Shown: positions 10,743 to 19,785, numbered from the stretch's first letter. The stretch is DNA of 22,500 nt from Theodoxus fluviatilis (GCA_034096865.1 JAWQFJ010017243.1:17501-40000), one strand, 5' to 3'. Numbers and translations: made by a program. The notes: generated by a model from the sequence alone, not told the origin.

Positions 10743-11610
10743 AATCGTCCGTCGAAGGGCAAAGCCCATACGACTCACATGCTTGACCTTGACCTTTATA
10801 TGACCTTGACCTTCAGGTGACCTTCAAGGTCAAGGTCAAACAACTAAACCTACCAATGACATCATACACTAAGAAATGCTTTACACATTTTTCCTACCAA
10901 AATACATGTGACCTTGACCCAAGGTCAAGGTCATCCAAGGTCATGCAACACAAAGCTGTTAATTCAAGACATAGGAAGCACAATGGTGCTTATTGGCACT
11001 TTCTACCATGAGATATGGTCACTTTTAGTGGTTCACTACCCCATTTTGGTCACATTTCATAAGGGTTAAAGTGACCTTGACCTTGATGATATGTGAACAA
11101 ATGCGTCTCATGATAAAAGTATAACATGTGCCCCACATAGTTGTTAAGTTTGAAACAGTTATCTTCCATAGTGCAGGGCCAAGGTCACTTCAAAATATGT
11201 ATACAATCCAACTTTGAAGAGCTCCTGTGACCTTGATCTTGAAGCAAGGTCAACCAAACTGGTATCAAAAGATAGGGCTTGCTTTGACCTATATACCACT
11301 TGTAGCTAAGGTCGCCATTCTCAATAACGTGAGAGACAATTGGGAAAATGTGAAAAATGACTGTTTTTGAGACAACATTTATGGCTCCTGTGACCTTGAC
11401 CTTGAAGCAAGGTCAAGTCACTATAAATGTTTTTTGAGGCCTTGTCATCATACACCATCATGCCACATTTGGTGTTGATAGACTTAATAGTGTCCGAGAA
11501 AAATCCAACGTTTAAGTTTTTTTACGCCCGGACGGACGGACGGACGGACGACACGGCTGAGTACATAGACTCACTTTTGCTTCGCATGTGAGTCAAAAAT
11601 CGTCCGTCGA
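10743..11610 (+). mobile_element. AAGGTCA-rich dispersed repeat, copy B, with 13-bp target duplication
   Basis: The element (10756-11597) starts agggcaaagcccatacgactc and ends with the hairpin-rich tail acatagactcacttttgcttcgcatgtgagt followed by A residues (split here as acatagactcactt and ttgcttcgcatgtgagt). It is flanked by identical aatcgtccgtcga at 10743-10755 and 11598-11610, which is direct evidence of insertion with target site duplication. The interior has about ten TGACCTTGA/TCAAGGTCA motifs by my count and a CGGA tetranucleotide block near 11526-11548. No open frame is conserved, so the copy is non-autonomous. Confidence 0.92.
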
Positions 11611-12410
11611 TATGAACAGACCTGGGAAACGTCTGTGATCTAATTGTAGAAAAGCGCGAACCAACTGTCCAATCAGCATGGCGCAACAAACTTTTGGCGC
11701 GAAAAGGACACCATATCTATTAATATCGTCCGATGAAAGTATCAACGAACACTTTATGTTTGGACACACGGTTTTTGGGGGGAGTGGTTTTGGCGACATG
11801 ATTATTCCACACTCTCTGCTCTTGAAATAATGACATCTCGGTGGTAAACTTTCTTCGGAAATATATCAATAATCCATTAAAGCTGACTCCCGAATAAATA
11901 GTTCATGATCCTCAGACAAAACAGAAGTAAGACAGCTGATTAATAAGATTTTACCACTTGATTTTCTAAAAACCAAACGACATCTAACTTCCTTGAGAAC
12001 TATCATTTGGTTTTCATTTGGCATAGGAAAACAAATGGCTCACAGATTGCCAACGAGTGGTCTCTAAATGATTAATGTAAATATAGCTAGTTGGGCTAAT
12101 TCCTAACAAAAGCCAGTTGAAACATGGAGGGTTTGTTGTTGTTGCGATTTAAACAAAGATAGCAAAGTTACAGACCTGCGCAATTTAGTTTTCTAATGTA
12201 CAAATGACAGCTAATTTACAGGCATTCTAATGTGATCAAATTTCCGCTGAGTTACAACCTATGTTGTGCACTCTTTTTGTAGACAAAAAAAATACTCATT
12301 GACAAGCATCATTGTATTACCTCTCCACAATGAAATAACGTAAAGCTTAATGGTCCGTGTCGTGTCACTTTGAACAGTCAATAGGTCGAGGGTTTACTTA
12401 GTGTATTATC
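11611..12410. other. AT-rich spacer with a MITE arm remnant
   Basis: The MITE-like arm noted for 10507-10712 recurs at 11741-11778 (atcaacgaacactttatg, then tttggacacacggttttt). A further short inverted match, attaatagatat, links 10727-10738 to 11717-11728. No gene is recognised. Confidence 0.5.
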
Positions 12411-14100
12411 AAGTTCAAGTTTCAAGTTTGGGTGCCAGGCCCATAAAGGCAATGCACAAATTATTTATTACCCCTGGGGGCATATAAAATATTAACAACA
12501 AAGCCAACTATAACATACATAATTGAATCAGAAATGGAAAAACAAAGAAGAAACAAAAAGTCAAAAACAGAAAAATGGAAAAAGAAATGTACAATGAGGG
12601 AAAATTGCATATGGAGGAAAAATACAACTCAATACACGCAGCATAAGCATTGAAATTGCAGCTTAGAGTTAGTTATTTAGTAAATTTTTTATAAATAGTA
12701 TTCAGGAATTCAACTAGTTTTGACAGTACCTTCTTTTTCTGCTACCAAAGAGTTGATTAAATTTTTAGCTATTTGGTCTTCTACAAAAGTAAGCTGACAA
12801 AAATTTACATCGCTCATCTTTGAAAAAAATCACAAACAAACACAAAATGGTATTCATCCCCAATGTCACCGGAAGCACATTTTGTACAAAGGCGTTCCGA
12901 TCTTTGCACATTTAGACAAGAAGGGCAAAGCCCATACGACTCACATGCTTGACCTTGACATTTATATGACCTTGACCTTCAGGTGACCTTCAAGGTCAAG
13001 GCAAACAACTAAACCTACCAATGACATCATACACTAAGAAATGCTTTACACATTTTTCCTACCAAAATACATGTGACCTTGACCCAAGGTCATGGTCATC
13101 CAAGGTCACGTAACACAAAGCTGTTAATTCAAGACATAGGAAGCACAATGGTGATTATTGGCACTTTCTACCATGAGATGTGGTCACTTTTAGTGGTTCA
13201 CTACCCCATTTTGGTCACATTTCATAAGGGTCAAAGTGACCTTGACCTTGAGGATATGTGCCTAAATGTGTCTCATGATGAAAGTATAACATGTGCCCCA
13301 CATAATTATTAAGTTTGAAACAGTTATCTTCCATAGTTCAGGGTCAGGGTCACTTCAAAATATGTATACAATCCAACTTTGAAGAGCTCCTGTTACCTTG
13401 ACCTTCAAGCAAGGTCAACCACACTGATATCAAAAGATAGGGATTACTTTGCCCTATGTATCATATATAGGTCAGGTATCCAATCTCAAAAACTTCAGAG
13501 AAAATTGAGAAAATGTGAAAAATGGCTGTTTTTTTGACAACATTTATGGCCCCTGCGACCTTGACCTTGAAGCAAAGTTAAGTCACTATGTATGTTTTTT
13601 GAGGCCTTGTCATCATACACCATCATGCCACATTTGGTAGTGATAGACTTAATAGTCTCCAAGAAAAATCCAACGTTAAAGGATTTGTTTGCACTGGCAG
13701 TCTGTTATTCAAGGATCTGAATTTCATAAATGAAACACACTGTTTGTATGGCAAAATATTGATGTAATCTTCACACACACGTTCATCTTTGTACATCCAA
13801 TAGTTATAAAACACGCATTTAGTATCTATCTCTGTAAACCACTGTTGAATGTACTTGTCGTACAAGCACCTCCTCACCTTTTCTTTAAACCAAGTTGCTG
13901 AAAATTGTAAGTTCCCTTGCAGGGTCCAAAATCCTGATAATCCTAAACTATCCAGAATGGTTTTTATGGAAGATAAATATTCAGAATCTAACAAATCTAA
14001 CGAAAACATTTTATAAGAAAACCAGTATGCAATGCTTGATAAGTTATTTCGGTTCTCACGATTTACTAATCTCCTCACAGTTACATTGGCGGCTCACATT
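12411..14100 (-). mobile_element. CR1/L2-like LINE 3' region, split by copy C
   Basis: Two minus-strand parts belong to one LINE. The upstream part (13682 to about 14098) encodes a frame with YIQQWFTEIDTKCVFYNYW and FMKFRSLNNRLPVQTN. The downstream part (12920 back to about 12670) continues with CLNVQRSERLCTKCASGD, DEYHFVFVC and, after a one-base frameshift in a T run, FFKDERCKFLSAYF and RRPNS. Together they match the C-terminal Cys-rich end common to CR1/L2-type LINE proteins as I remember it (a RLP-TG-W-N-P-R-RLC-C-GDEFH-C layout). The 3' UTR carries gcccccaggggtaataaat and ends near 12411 in ACTTGAA-type tandem repeats. The copy is 5' truncated, frameshifted and interrupted, so it is dead. 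Confidence 0.85.
12921..13681 (+). mobile_element. AAGGTCA-rich dispersed repeat, copy C, inside the LINE
   Basis: It starts aagggcaaagcccatacgac as in copies A, B and D and runs collinearly with B and D to tccaacgttaaag. It then stops, lacking the terminal CGGA block and the gtgagtacatagactcac end (about 80-100 bp). LINE sequence resumes at once at 13682. The truncated copy has no long target duplication; at most the trinucleotide aag is shared by both junctions. Confidence 0.88.
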
Positions 14101-14342
14101 CTAAGTAAGTGCATAGGTAAAAGGGCACGGGTATCACATTAATCATCATCTGCAACTAGCCATTAGCTATGAGAAACACGTTGGGAGGTAGGATGGTACC
14201 AACAGGCCGATCTAAAGATCGTACTGTTCGTCGTTTCAAACCGGGCCAAGACTACTCTTGGGTGAATACAATCCTGGGAAAGAAATGCATTCTACCCATA
14301 CGCCTGCGGTTGAGTACCGGCCACTAGATTGTCTGGCGACGA
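14101..14342. other. Unassigned spacer
   Basis: No gene or repeat recognised. Confidence 0.5.
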
Positions 14343-14440
14343 TAGCCAGCATGTGGATAGCCAGCAGCGGGAGGATAGTTAGATCCAGTGGGATAGCCAG
14401 CAGTGGGATAGCCAGCAGTGGAAGATTAGCTACTGGCAGG
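14343..14440. repeat. Degenerate 15-bp tandem repeat
   Basis: The unit gggatagccagcagt recurs, cleanest at 14389-14424 and degenerate on both sides. Around five to six units are discernible. Confidence 0.75.
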
Positions 14441-14560
14441 AGGATGGCCCCCGGGCTGGGCGATTCCGGTGGAGGTGGTTTGAGCGGGTGGAGCGTTGGG
14501 TCGAGAGAAGATTCGACCTGTAAGATGCAGATAATGAGAATTGGCGATCGTAGGCTGAGA

Positions 14561-14561
<1 letters not shown>

Positions 14562-14604
<43 letters not shown>

Positions 14605-14954
14605 TGGTGTGCTGTATGTGCGTATGTGTATTTTGCGTGCTGCGTGTGTATGTGTCTGCGTGTGTATGTGTTTGTGTATTGGTGTGCTGTGTGTGTATGT
14701 GTGTGTGTTTGCATATGCGTGTTTATTGCGTGATGTGTGTGTATATATATATGTGTGTGTATTTATGTGTGTGTATATACAGGTATATGTGTGTGTGTCC
14801 GTGCGTGTGTATGCGTGTGTTGGTATGTGTGTGTGTTTGTGCATATATGTATGTATGTGTTGGTGTGTGTTTGTGTATTGGTGTTCTGTGCGTGTATGTG
14901 TGTGTGTTTGTGTATGTGTATGTTTATGTGCGTGTTGGTGTGTGTGTGTGTTGT

Positions 14955-15030
<76 letters not shown>

Positions 15031-15103
15031 AGGGTGCGTGGGGTGGGGGGTGTTTGGGTTGCGCGCGCGCGCGTGTGTATGTGTGTGTGTGTTGGTTGGG
15101 GGT

Positions 15104-15166
<63 letters not shown>

Positions 15167-15260
15167 ATTGTGTGTGTGTTTATGAGTGTGTGTGTGTGTG
15201 TGTGTTAGCGTGTGTGTGTGTGTGTGCGCGCGGGTGTTTGTGTTTATGTGTGTGCGTGCC

Positions 15261-15303
<43 letters not shown>

Positions 15304-15476
15304 GTAGTGTGTATGTGTGTGTGCGTGCGTGCGTGCGTGTGTGTGTTTGTGTATGAGCATGTGTATGTATATGTGTGTGTGTTTCCGTTTATGTGTGTGC
15401 GTGTCTTTGTGTGTGTGTGTGTGTTTGTTTGTTTTTCCTTGTGGTTGTACGTGTGTGTATGTGTGGGTCCGTGTGT
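14562..15476. repeat. Long (GT)n microsatellite
   Basis: About 900 bp of GT dinucleotides. Pure blocks lie at 14562-14602, 14957-15028 and 15104-15165, separated by degenerate GTAT/GTTT/GCGT stretches and a CG block (15061-15073). The long Cys/Val open frames here arise because GT repeats contain no stop codon. The Thr/His frame on the other strand has the same origin. Confidence 0.97.
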
Positions 15477-15540
15477 GGGATGGATGGATGGATGGAGTTT
15501 AAGGGCCTATCAGCCTTGTAGGCTATATAAGGCCACAACG
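15477..15540 (+). repeat. GGAT-headed short interspersed repeat, copy 2
   Basis: (GGAT)n then ggagtttaagggcctatcag and ccttgtaggctatataaggcc. It matches copy 1 at 7416-7475 and directly adjoins the end of the GT tract. Confidence 0.75.
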
Positions 15541-15748
15541 TTAAGAAACACTTCCATCATGGTAATATAACTCTCCGCGACAGCGGAGTATAGTATAATT
15601 CACTAAACTAGTGTTATAAAATCAATAAAATATAGTCCCACAGCCCAACAGCCAGCAAAGGCAGTGCATAGCCTTCAAACAAGAAAAAGCATAATTACGA
15701 AAGGGCAAAATGTCACATCTCGTTGCCCTTGCCACCGACAATGTTTTG
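15541..15748. other. Unassigned spacer
   Basis: Short AT-rich segment between two GGAT-headed repeats; no gene recognised. Confidence 0.5.
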
Positions 15749-15810
15749 AGGGATAGATGGATGAAGCACGAGGGCTCATCAGTTTTTAAGGTCATTCAAG
15801 GCCACAGCAT
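15749..15810 (+). repeat. GGAT-headed short interspersed repeat, copy 3 (diverged)
   Basis: agggatagatggatgaag, then gggctcatcag, then aaggtcattcaaggccaca. It keeps the order of motifs in copies 1 and 2 but with more substitutions. It lies just upstream of copy D. Confidence 0.6.
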
Positions 15811-15829
15811 ACTTTCATTGAATAACAAG

Positions 15830-16683
15830 AAGGGCAAAGCCCATACAACTCACATGCTTGACCTTGACCTTTACAGGACCTTGACCTTTACATGACATTC
15901 ACCTTCAAGGTCAAGGTCAACCAACTAAACCTAAAAATGACATCATACACTAAGAACTGCTTTACACATTTTTCCTACAAAATACATGTGATCTTGACCC
16001 AAAGTCAAGGTCATCAAGATCATGCATCACAAACCTGTTAATTCAAGACATAGGAAGCACAATGGTGCTTATTGGCACTTTCTACCATGAGATATGGTCA
16101 CTTTTAGTGCTTTACTACCCCATTTTGGTCACATTTCATAAGGGTCAAAGTACCTTGACCTTGATGATATGTGACCAAATGTGTCTCATGGTGACAGTAT
16201 AACATGTACCTCACATAATTATTAAGTTTGAAACAGTTATCTTCCATAGTTCAGGGTCAAGGTCACTTCAAAATATGTATACAATCCAACTTTGAAGAGC
16301 TCCTGTGACCTTGACCTTGAAGCAAGGTCAACTAAACTGGTATCAAAAGATAGGGATTACGTTGCCCTATATACCATATATAGGTCAGTTATCCAATCTC
16401 AAACACTTCAGAGAAAATCGAGAAAATGTGAAAAATGGCTGTTTTTTAAACAACATTGATGGCCCCTGCGACCTTGACCTTGAAGCAAGGTCAAGTCACT
16501 ATGTATGTTTTTTGACGCCTTGTCATCATGCACCATTATGCCACATTTGGTATTGATAGACTTAATAGTCTCCGAGAAATATCCAACGTTTATGTTTTGG
16601 ACTCCTGGACGCCCGGACGCCCGGACAGACGAAACGGGTGAGTACATAGACTCACTTTTGCTTCGCATGTGAGTAAAAAAAAA
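15830..16683 (+). mobile_element. AAGGTCA-rich dispersed repeat, copy D
   Basis: It starts aagggcaaagcccatacaac after an ACAAG pentamer (15825-15829) and ends gcttcgcatgtgagt followed by nine A residues. It is full length at both ends relative to copy B and collinear with it. It contains the ccggacgcccgga block near the right end and multiple TGACCTTGA motifs. I see no convincing target duplication. Confidence 0.9.
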
Positions 16684-16751
16684 TAATTTTTTTGGCGTTT
16701 TAGGACAAAAGAATCAAAATGGCTTTAAGAACTATTGACCAAATAAATCCC

Positions 16752-16797
16752 GCAATAGCGGCCCCCGGCAATAGCGGCCCTCCGCAATAGCGGCCAT
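16752..16797. repeat. Three 16-bp units with CCGC-AATA-GCGG hairpins
   Basis: gcaatagcgg starts at 16752, 16768 and 16784, a 16-bp period. Each unit contains the self-complementary stem CCGC...GCGG (GGC in the middle unit) around an AATA loop. It lies just before the 33-bp satellite. Confidence 0.85.
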
Positions 16798-16806
16798 TAA
16801 CCGTTT

Positions 16807-17554
16807 TCCTCAGCGTTGTAGTGCACTCTAAGTTTTCCCCAGCAATATAGTGCACTCTAAGTTTTCCCCAGCATTGTATTTGTAGCTAACTATCCCTCAG
16901 CATTGTTATACATTCTAACTAAGCTTTCCGCAGTGTTCAAATGCAATCTTGCTTAACGCGCAAGCGTTGGAATGCATTCTAGGTACATTTCCCCAGCACT
17001 GTAATGTATTGTAGCTAAGCTTGTCCCAGCATTGCAATGTATTTTAGCTAAGCTTGTTCCAGCAATTCTAGCTGAGCTTGTCCCAGCGTTATGATGCATT
17101 CTGGCTAATGTTGCCCCAGCATTGTAATGCACTCTAAGTTTTCCCCAGCATTGTAGCTAAGCTTGTCCCAGCATTGCTTGCATTTTAGCTAAGCTTGTTC
17201 CACCAATGTCATGCATTCTAGCTTAGCCTGTCCCAATGCTGTAATGAATTCTAGCTAAGCTTGTCCCAGCAATGTTATGCATTCTAGCTAAGCTTGTCCC
17301 AGCGCATTAATGCATTCTAGCTATGCTTGCCCCAGCAATGTGATGCATTCTAGCTAAACTTGTTCCAGCATTGTAATGAATTCTAGCTAAGCTTGTCCCA
17401 GCGTTATATGCATTCTAGCTAAGCTTGTCCAGGCGTAGCAATGCTTTCTAGCTAAGCTTGCCCAAGCGTAGCAATGCTTTCTAGCTAAGCTTGTCCCAGC
17501 GTTGTGATGCATTCTAGCTAAGCTTGTCCCAGAGTAGCAATGCTTTCTAGCTAG
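16807..17554. repeat. 33-bp satellite array, left part (degenerate)
   Basis: The unit resembles ctaagcttgtcccagcgttg followed by taatgcattctag. The AAGCTT (HindIII) core recurs in most units. Units at the left edge are short and heavily diverged (ctaagttttccccagca) and become more regular toward 17554, where the array is cut at tttctagctag by the LTR element. It resumes in the same phase at 20491. Confidence 0.92.
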
Positions 17555-18277
17555 TGTGACCCCCACAAATGGTTTTTCCTTTATTATTACATAATTATTA
17601 TTTCCCTTTTCTATTGTCTGTAGCAGACGACGTTTTGGGCCTGTTCTCGATTTCTTAATCTAATTACCTCCCCTTACTTGGATATGTATGTCGTCACGGG
17701 ATTGTGACGTTGAAGAAAAAGAAACGGTTCTGCAAGGATTTTGTGCCCGAGTGGATTGGGGTGATCTGCGTTCCGTTGGATGGTGTCTGCATAAACCAGG
17801 GAGTTGCGGATTGGAGATGGAGGAGGAGGAAGATGAAGAGGATGAAGCTACTAACGATTCGAGGACCAGAATTTCATCGGCCAAGGACTGAAGGAGTGAA
17901 TCTGAGATGTGTGTAACGGATCGGGCCTGATGCGCTGGTGGGAACAGTCCTGAGGTAAATGAATTTGAGAGTCTGAGGAGGAGCGTGATACTACTGCGGA
18001 GATGGAGAAGGAGGAAGATGAAGAAGAGGAAGAAGACCGATGAGATGACTGAAGTTGAGGTGATTGAAGTTGAAGTAATTGACAGTTGAAGTTGAAATTT
18101 AGGTAATTGACAGTTGAAGTTGAAGTTGAGGTTATTCAAGACAGTTGAAGTTGATGTTGAAGTTGGTTGAAATAAAGAAGATAAGAAAATGGAAACAAGC
18201 GAGCGCGGTTGTCCCTCGATCTACTATCCTCGCTCCTCTCGCTCTCGTTACCTTTCTGTCGACCATATCTGGTCACA
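17555..18277 (+). repeat. 5' LTR
   Basis: From TGG at 17570 it is near-identical to 19786-20490. The first 15 bp (tgtgacccccacaaa) have no clear counterpart in the 3' copy, so the true start is either 17555 (which gives the TGTGACC/GGTCACA inverted ends) or 17570 (which matches the TGG after the purine run). It ends in tatctggtcaca. The right third is rich in GTTGAA/GAAGTT hexamers (about 18048-18170). The minus-strand 159-codon frame seen in both LTRs is a shadow of this repeat and not a gene. Confidence 0.85.
18171..18176 (+). promoter_or_regulatory. AATAAA polyadenylation signal in 5' LTR
   Basis: AATAAA occurs about 105 bp before the end of the LTR and is conserved in the other LTR. This position fits an R-region polyadenylation signal, with cleavage expected shortly downstream. 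Confidence 0.5.
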
Positions 18278-18284
18278 GAAAAAA

Positions 18285-18307
18285 TGGCGTCGTCGGCAGG
18301 ATCGAAC
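18285..18307 (+). promoter_or_regulatory. Primer-binding site resembling tRNA-Ser 3' end
   Basis: TGGCGTCGTCGGCAGGATC followed by GAAC. Read in reverse complement it begins GTTCGATCC, as in the T-loop, and ends in GCCA, as at a tRNA 3' terminus. From memory it matches the 3' end of eukaryotic tRNA-Ser (AGA type) apart from about one substitution and one missing base in the T-loop. It starts 7 bases after the LTR end, the expected place for a minus-strand primer site. Confidence 0.7.
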
Positions 18308-18340
18308 AACCTCAGGATGGCATGAAGATCCCTCGCGAAG

Positions 18341-18958
18341 ATGGTAACCAGCGCTGCTCGCAGGTGCATGCGGGCTGCAAGGAAGAGGGTTCCAGCCCAT
18401 ACACGACCAGGTCACCTCAATCGTTTGAAGCTGGCTCACAACAAGGCGGGGAAGCGTCAGGCATGGGCTGCCGCTCAACGAAAACAGCAGTTGGTGTGTA
18501 CCAGTGAAGATGACGGTGGCAGTCAACAAGACATATCTGGCAAAGGTGAGCGCGACCGTTCAAAAGGTAACTCCCCTACCCCACCGCCCAGCGATTTTGT
18601 CCCCCCTGATGATAAACTGAAGGAGAAAATCAGTAAACAGGTGGAGTTTTACTTTTCGGATGCGAACATATTGAAGGACGCGTTCCTCCTCAAACAGGTT
18701 CGGAGGAATAAAATGGGATACGTGAGCATCAAGCTGATAACGTCTTTCAAGAAAGTGAAATCGTTGACTAAGGATTACCTTGTGTGTGCGTACTGTCTGC
18801 GTGAGTCTGACAATCTGGAAGTGAAAGAGGAGGGCACGAAAGTTCGTCGCAAGGACCCTCTCCCCGATTACGATGAGACCACTTCATCTCGTACGATCGT
18901 CGCTTTCGGTCTCCCCACCGAAAACCCTATAAGTAGTGCAATCCATTCGGTTCTTTGA
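18341..18958 (+). CDS. Truncated La-related protein 6 (LARP6-like), captured in an LTR element
   Basis: A 205-residue open frame. Residues about 1-50 are strongly basic (ARRCMRAARKR, KLAHNKAGKRQ) and of unknown origin. From about residue 54 the sequence is LARP6-like: an acidic/Ser linker (TSEDDGGSQQD, NSPTPPPSDFVPP), then the La motif at about 88-172 with QVEFYFSDANILKDAFLLK, VRRNKMGYVSIKLITSFKKV and GTKVRRKDPLPDYDETT. The La-motif RNA-binding residues (Gln, aromatic pair, Phe-Ser-Asp, Asp-Ala-Phe) are present. Residues about 183-196 (SSRTIVAFGLPTENP) match the first RRM strand. The homology then breaks at about nucleotide 18929 and nine unrelated residues precede the stop, so most of the RRM and the LARP6 C-terminal region are absent. 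Family members bind RNA 3' ends or stem-loops; vertebrate LARP6 binds collagen mRNA stem-loops. There are no introns. The start at 18341 is the first ATG of the frame; a short upstream ORF begins at 18284. Whether it is expressed is unknown. Confidence 0.82.
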   Translation: MVTSAARRCMRAARKRVPAHTRPGHLNRLKLAHNKAGKRQAWAAAQRKQQLVCTSEDDGGSQQDISGKGERDRSKGNSPTPPPSDFVPPDDKLKEKISKQVEFYFSDANILKDAFLLKQVRRNKMGYVSIKLITSFKKVKSLTKDYLVCAYCLRESDNLEVKEEGTKVRRKDPLPDYDETTSSRTIVAFGLPTENPISSAIHSVL

Positions 18959-19773
18959 ATCCTGATTTTCTGCTGTTGGACTTTTATGATGTGTCTTGTA
19001 TGATTTTCTTTTCATCATGCATTGTTGTGGTCTGACTTTTTGATGTCATGTTTGCATTGCCTGGGATGGATGTGTCTCAGTAACCAATGATTGTTGGGTA
19101 ACTTTGTAGTTGAGGATTGTTCGCTTGATGTGTCTTGTATGTCAACAATTGGGTTTGCCGCCCTGAACAAGAGTGATTACAGATGATGTTCTGTCCGGTT
19201 ACTAATTCTTTTACTAAACAAACTGTCAGAAAGGATGTTGTCTTAGTGATTGTGGTCTAATACACCTAGTAACCTGCAAGCAGTCATTTGAGAGTTGCAG
19301 AACGGTGGTTCTGTGGATGTGACATAGTAATTCTGAAGATTACTTACTGGCGCCATAATTGGACAGTATGTGTATCAGTAGCATAACGCTCAGGAATACT
19401 GGTTGTCGAATTAGATGGGGTGTGGTTCCCCAGGGTTGATGGAGTAAATTCGTTGATTTTCGTGCTCATGAGTGCATTTTAAGGATGTTCATGTTGCATG
19501 GAAGGCTTAAATGCCAGCGAAGATTTGCTCGGGTGTTTTCAGAAGATCAGTGGTATCTGCTCTGAATTAGATGGGAATTCCAAGTGTTTGCGTGGCAACA
19601 TTGGTGGCGTTTGTAGGACATGTTACTTTTGTGTATATTTGTACAAATGTGCTTTCTTTTGATCAATTCATGGTTCAATTTTTTTTTTAATCTGCTGACG
19701 GATTGGTCACTCAAACTTCATTTTTGCGAATGAAATTTTTTTGTGTGCTAATTTTATGGAGACCATAAATTCT
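18959..19773 (+). other. Noncoding 3' interior of the LTR element
   Basis: AT/TG-rich, with no open frame of note and no gag-pol motif. The short phrase gatgtgtcttgtatg occurs twice (about 18986 and 19128). It behaves as a long 3' UTR between the captured frame and the purine run. Confidence 0.6.
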
Positions 19774-19785
19774 GGCGGGGAAGAA
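19774..19785 (+). promoter_or_regulatory. Candidate polypurine tract
   Basis: ggcggggaagaa, purine except for one C, immediately precedes TGG of the 3' LTR. This is where plus-strand DNA synthesis would be primed in an LTR retrotransposon. Confidence 0.6.

Noticed and set aside
14258..15570. Cys/Val-rich open frames of 206-277 codons and Thr/His frames on the minus strand
   Set aside because: These are direct translations of the GT dinucleotide tract; every frame is open.
17660..18139. 159-codon minus-strand frame, present again at 19876-20355
   Set aside because: It lies inside both LTRs, is rich in Ser/Leu from GAAGTT/GAGGAG repeats and is better explained by the LTR pair.
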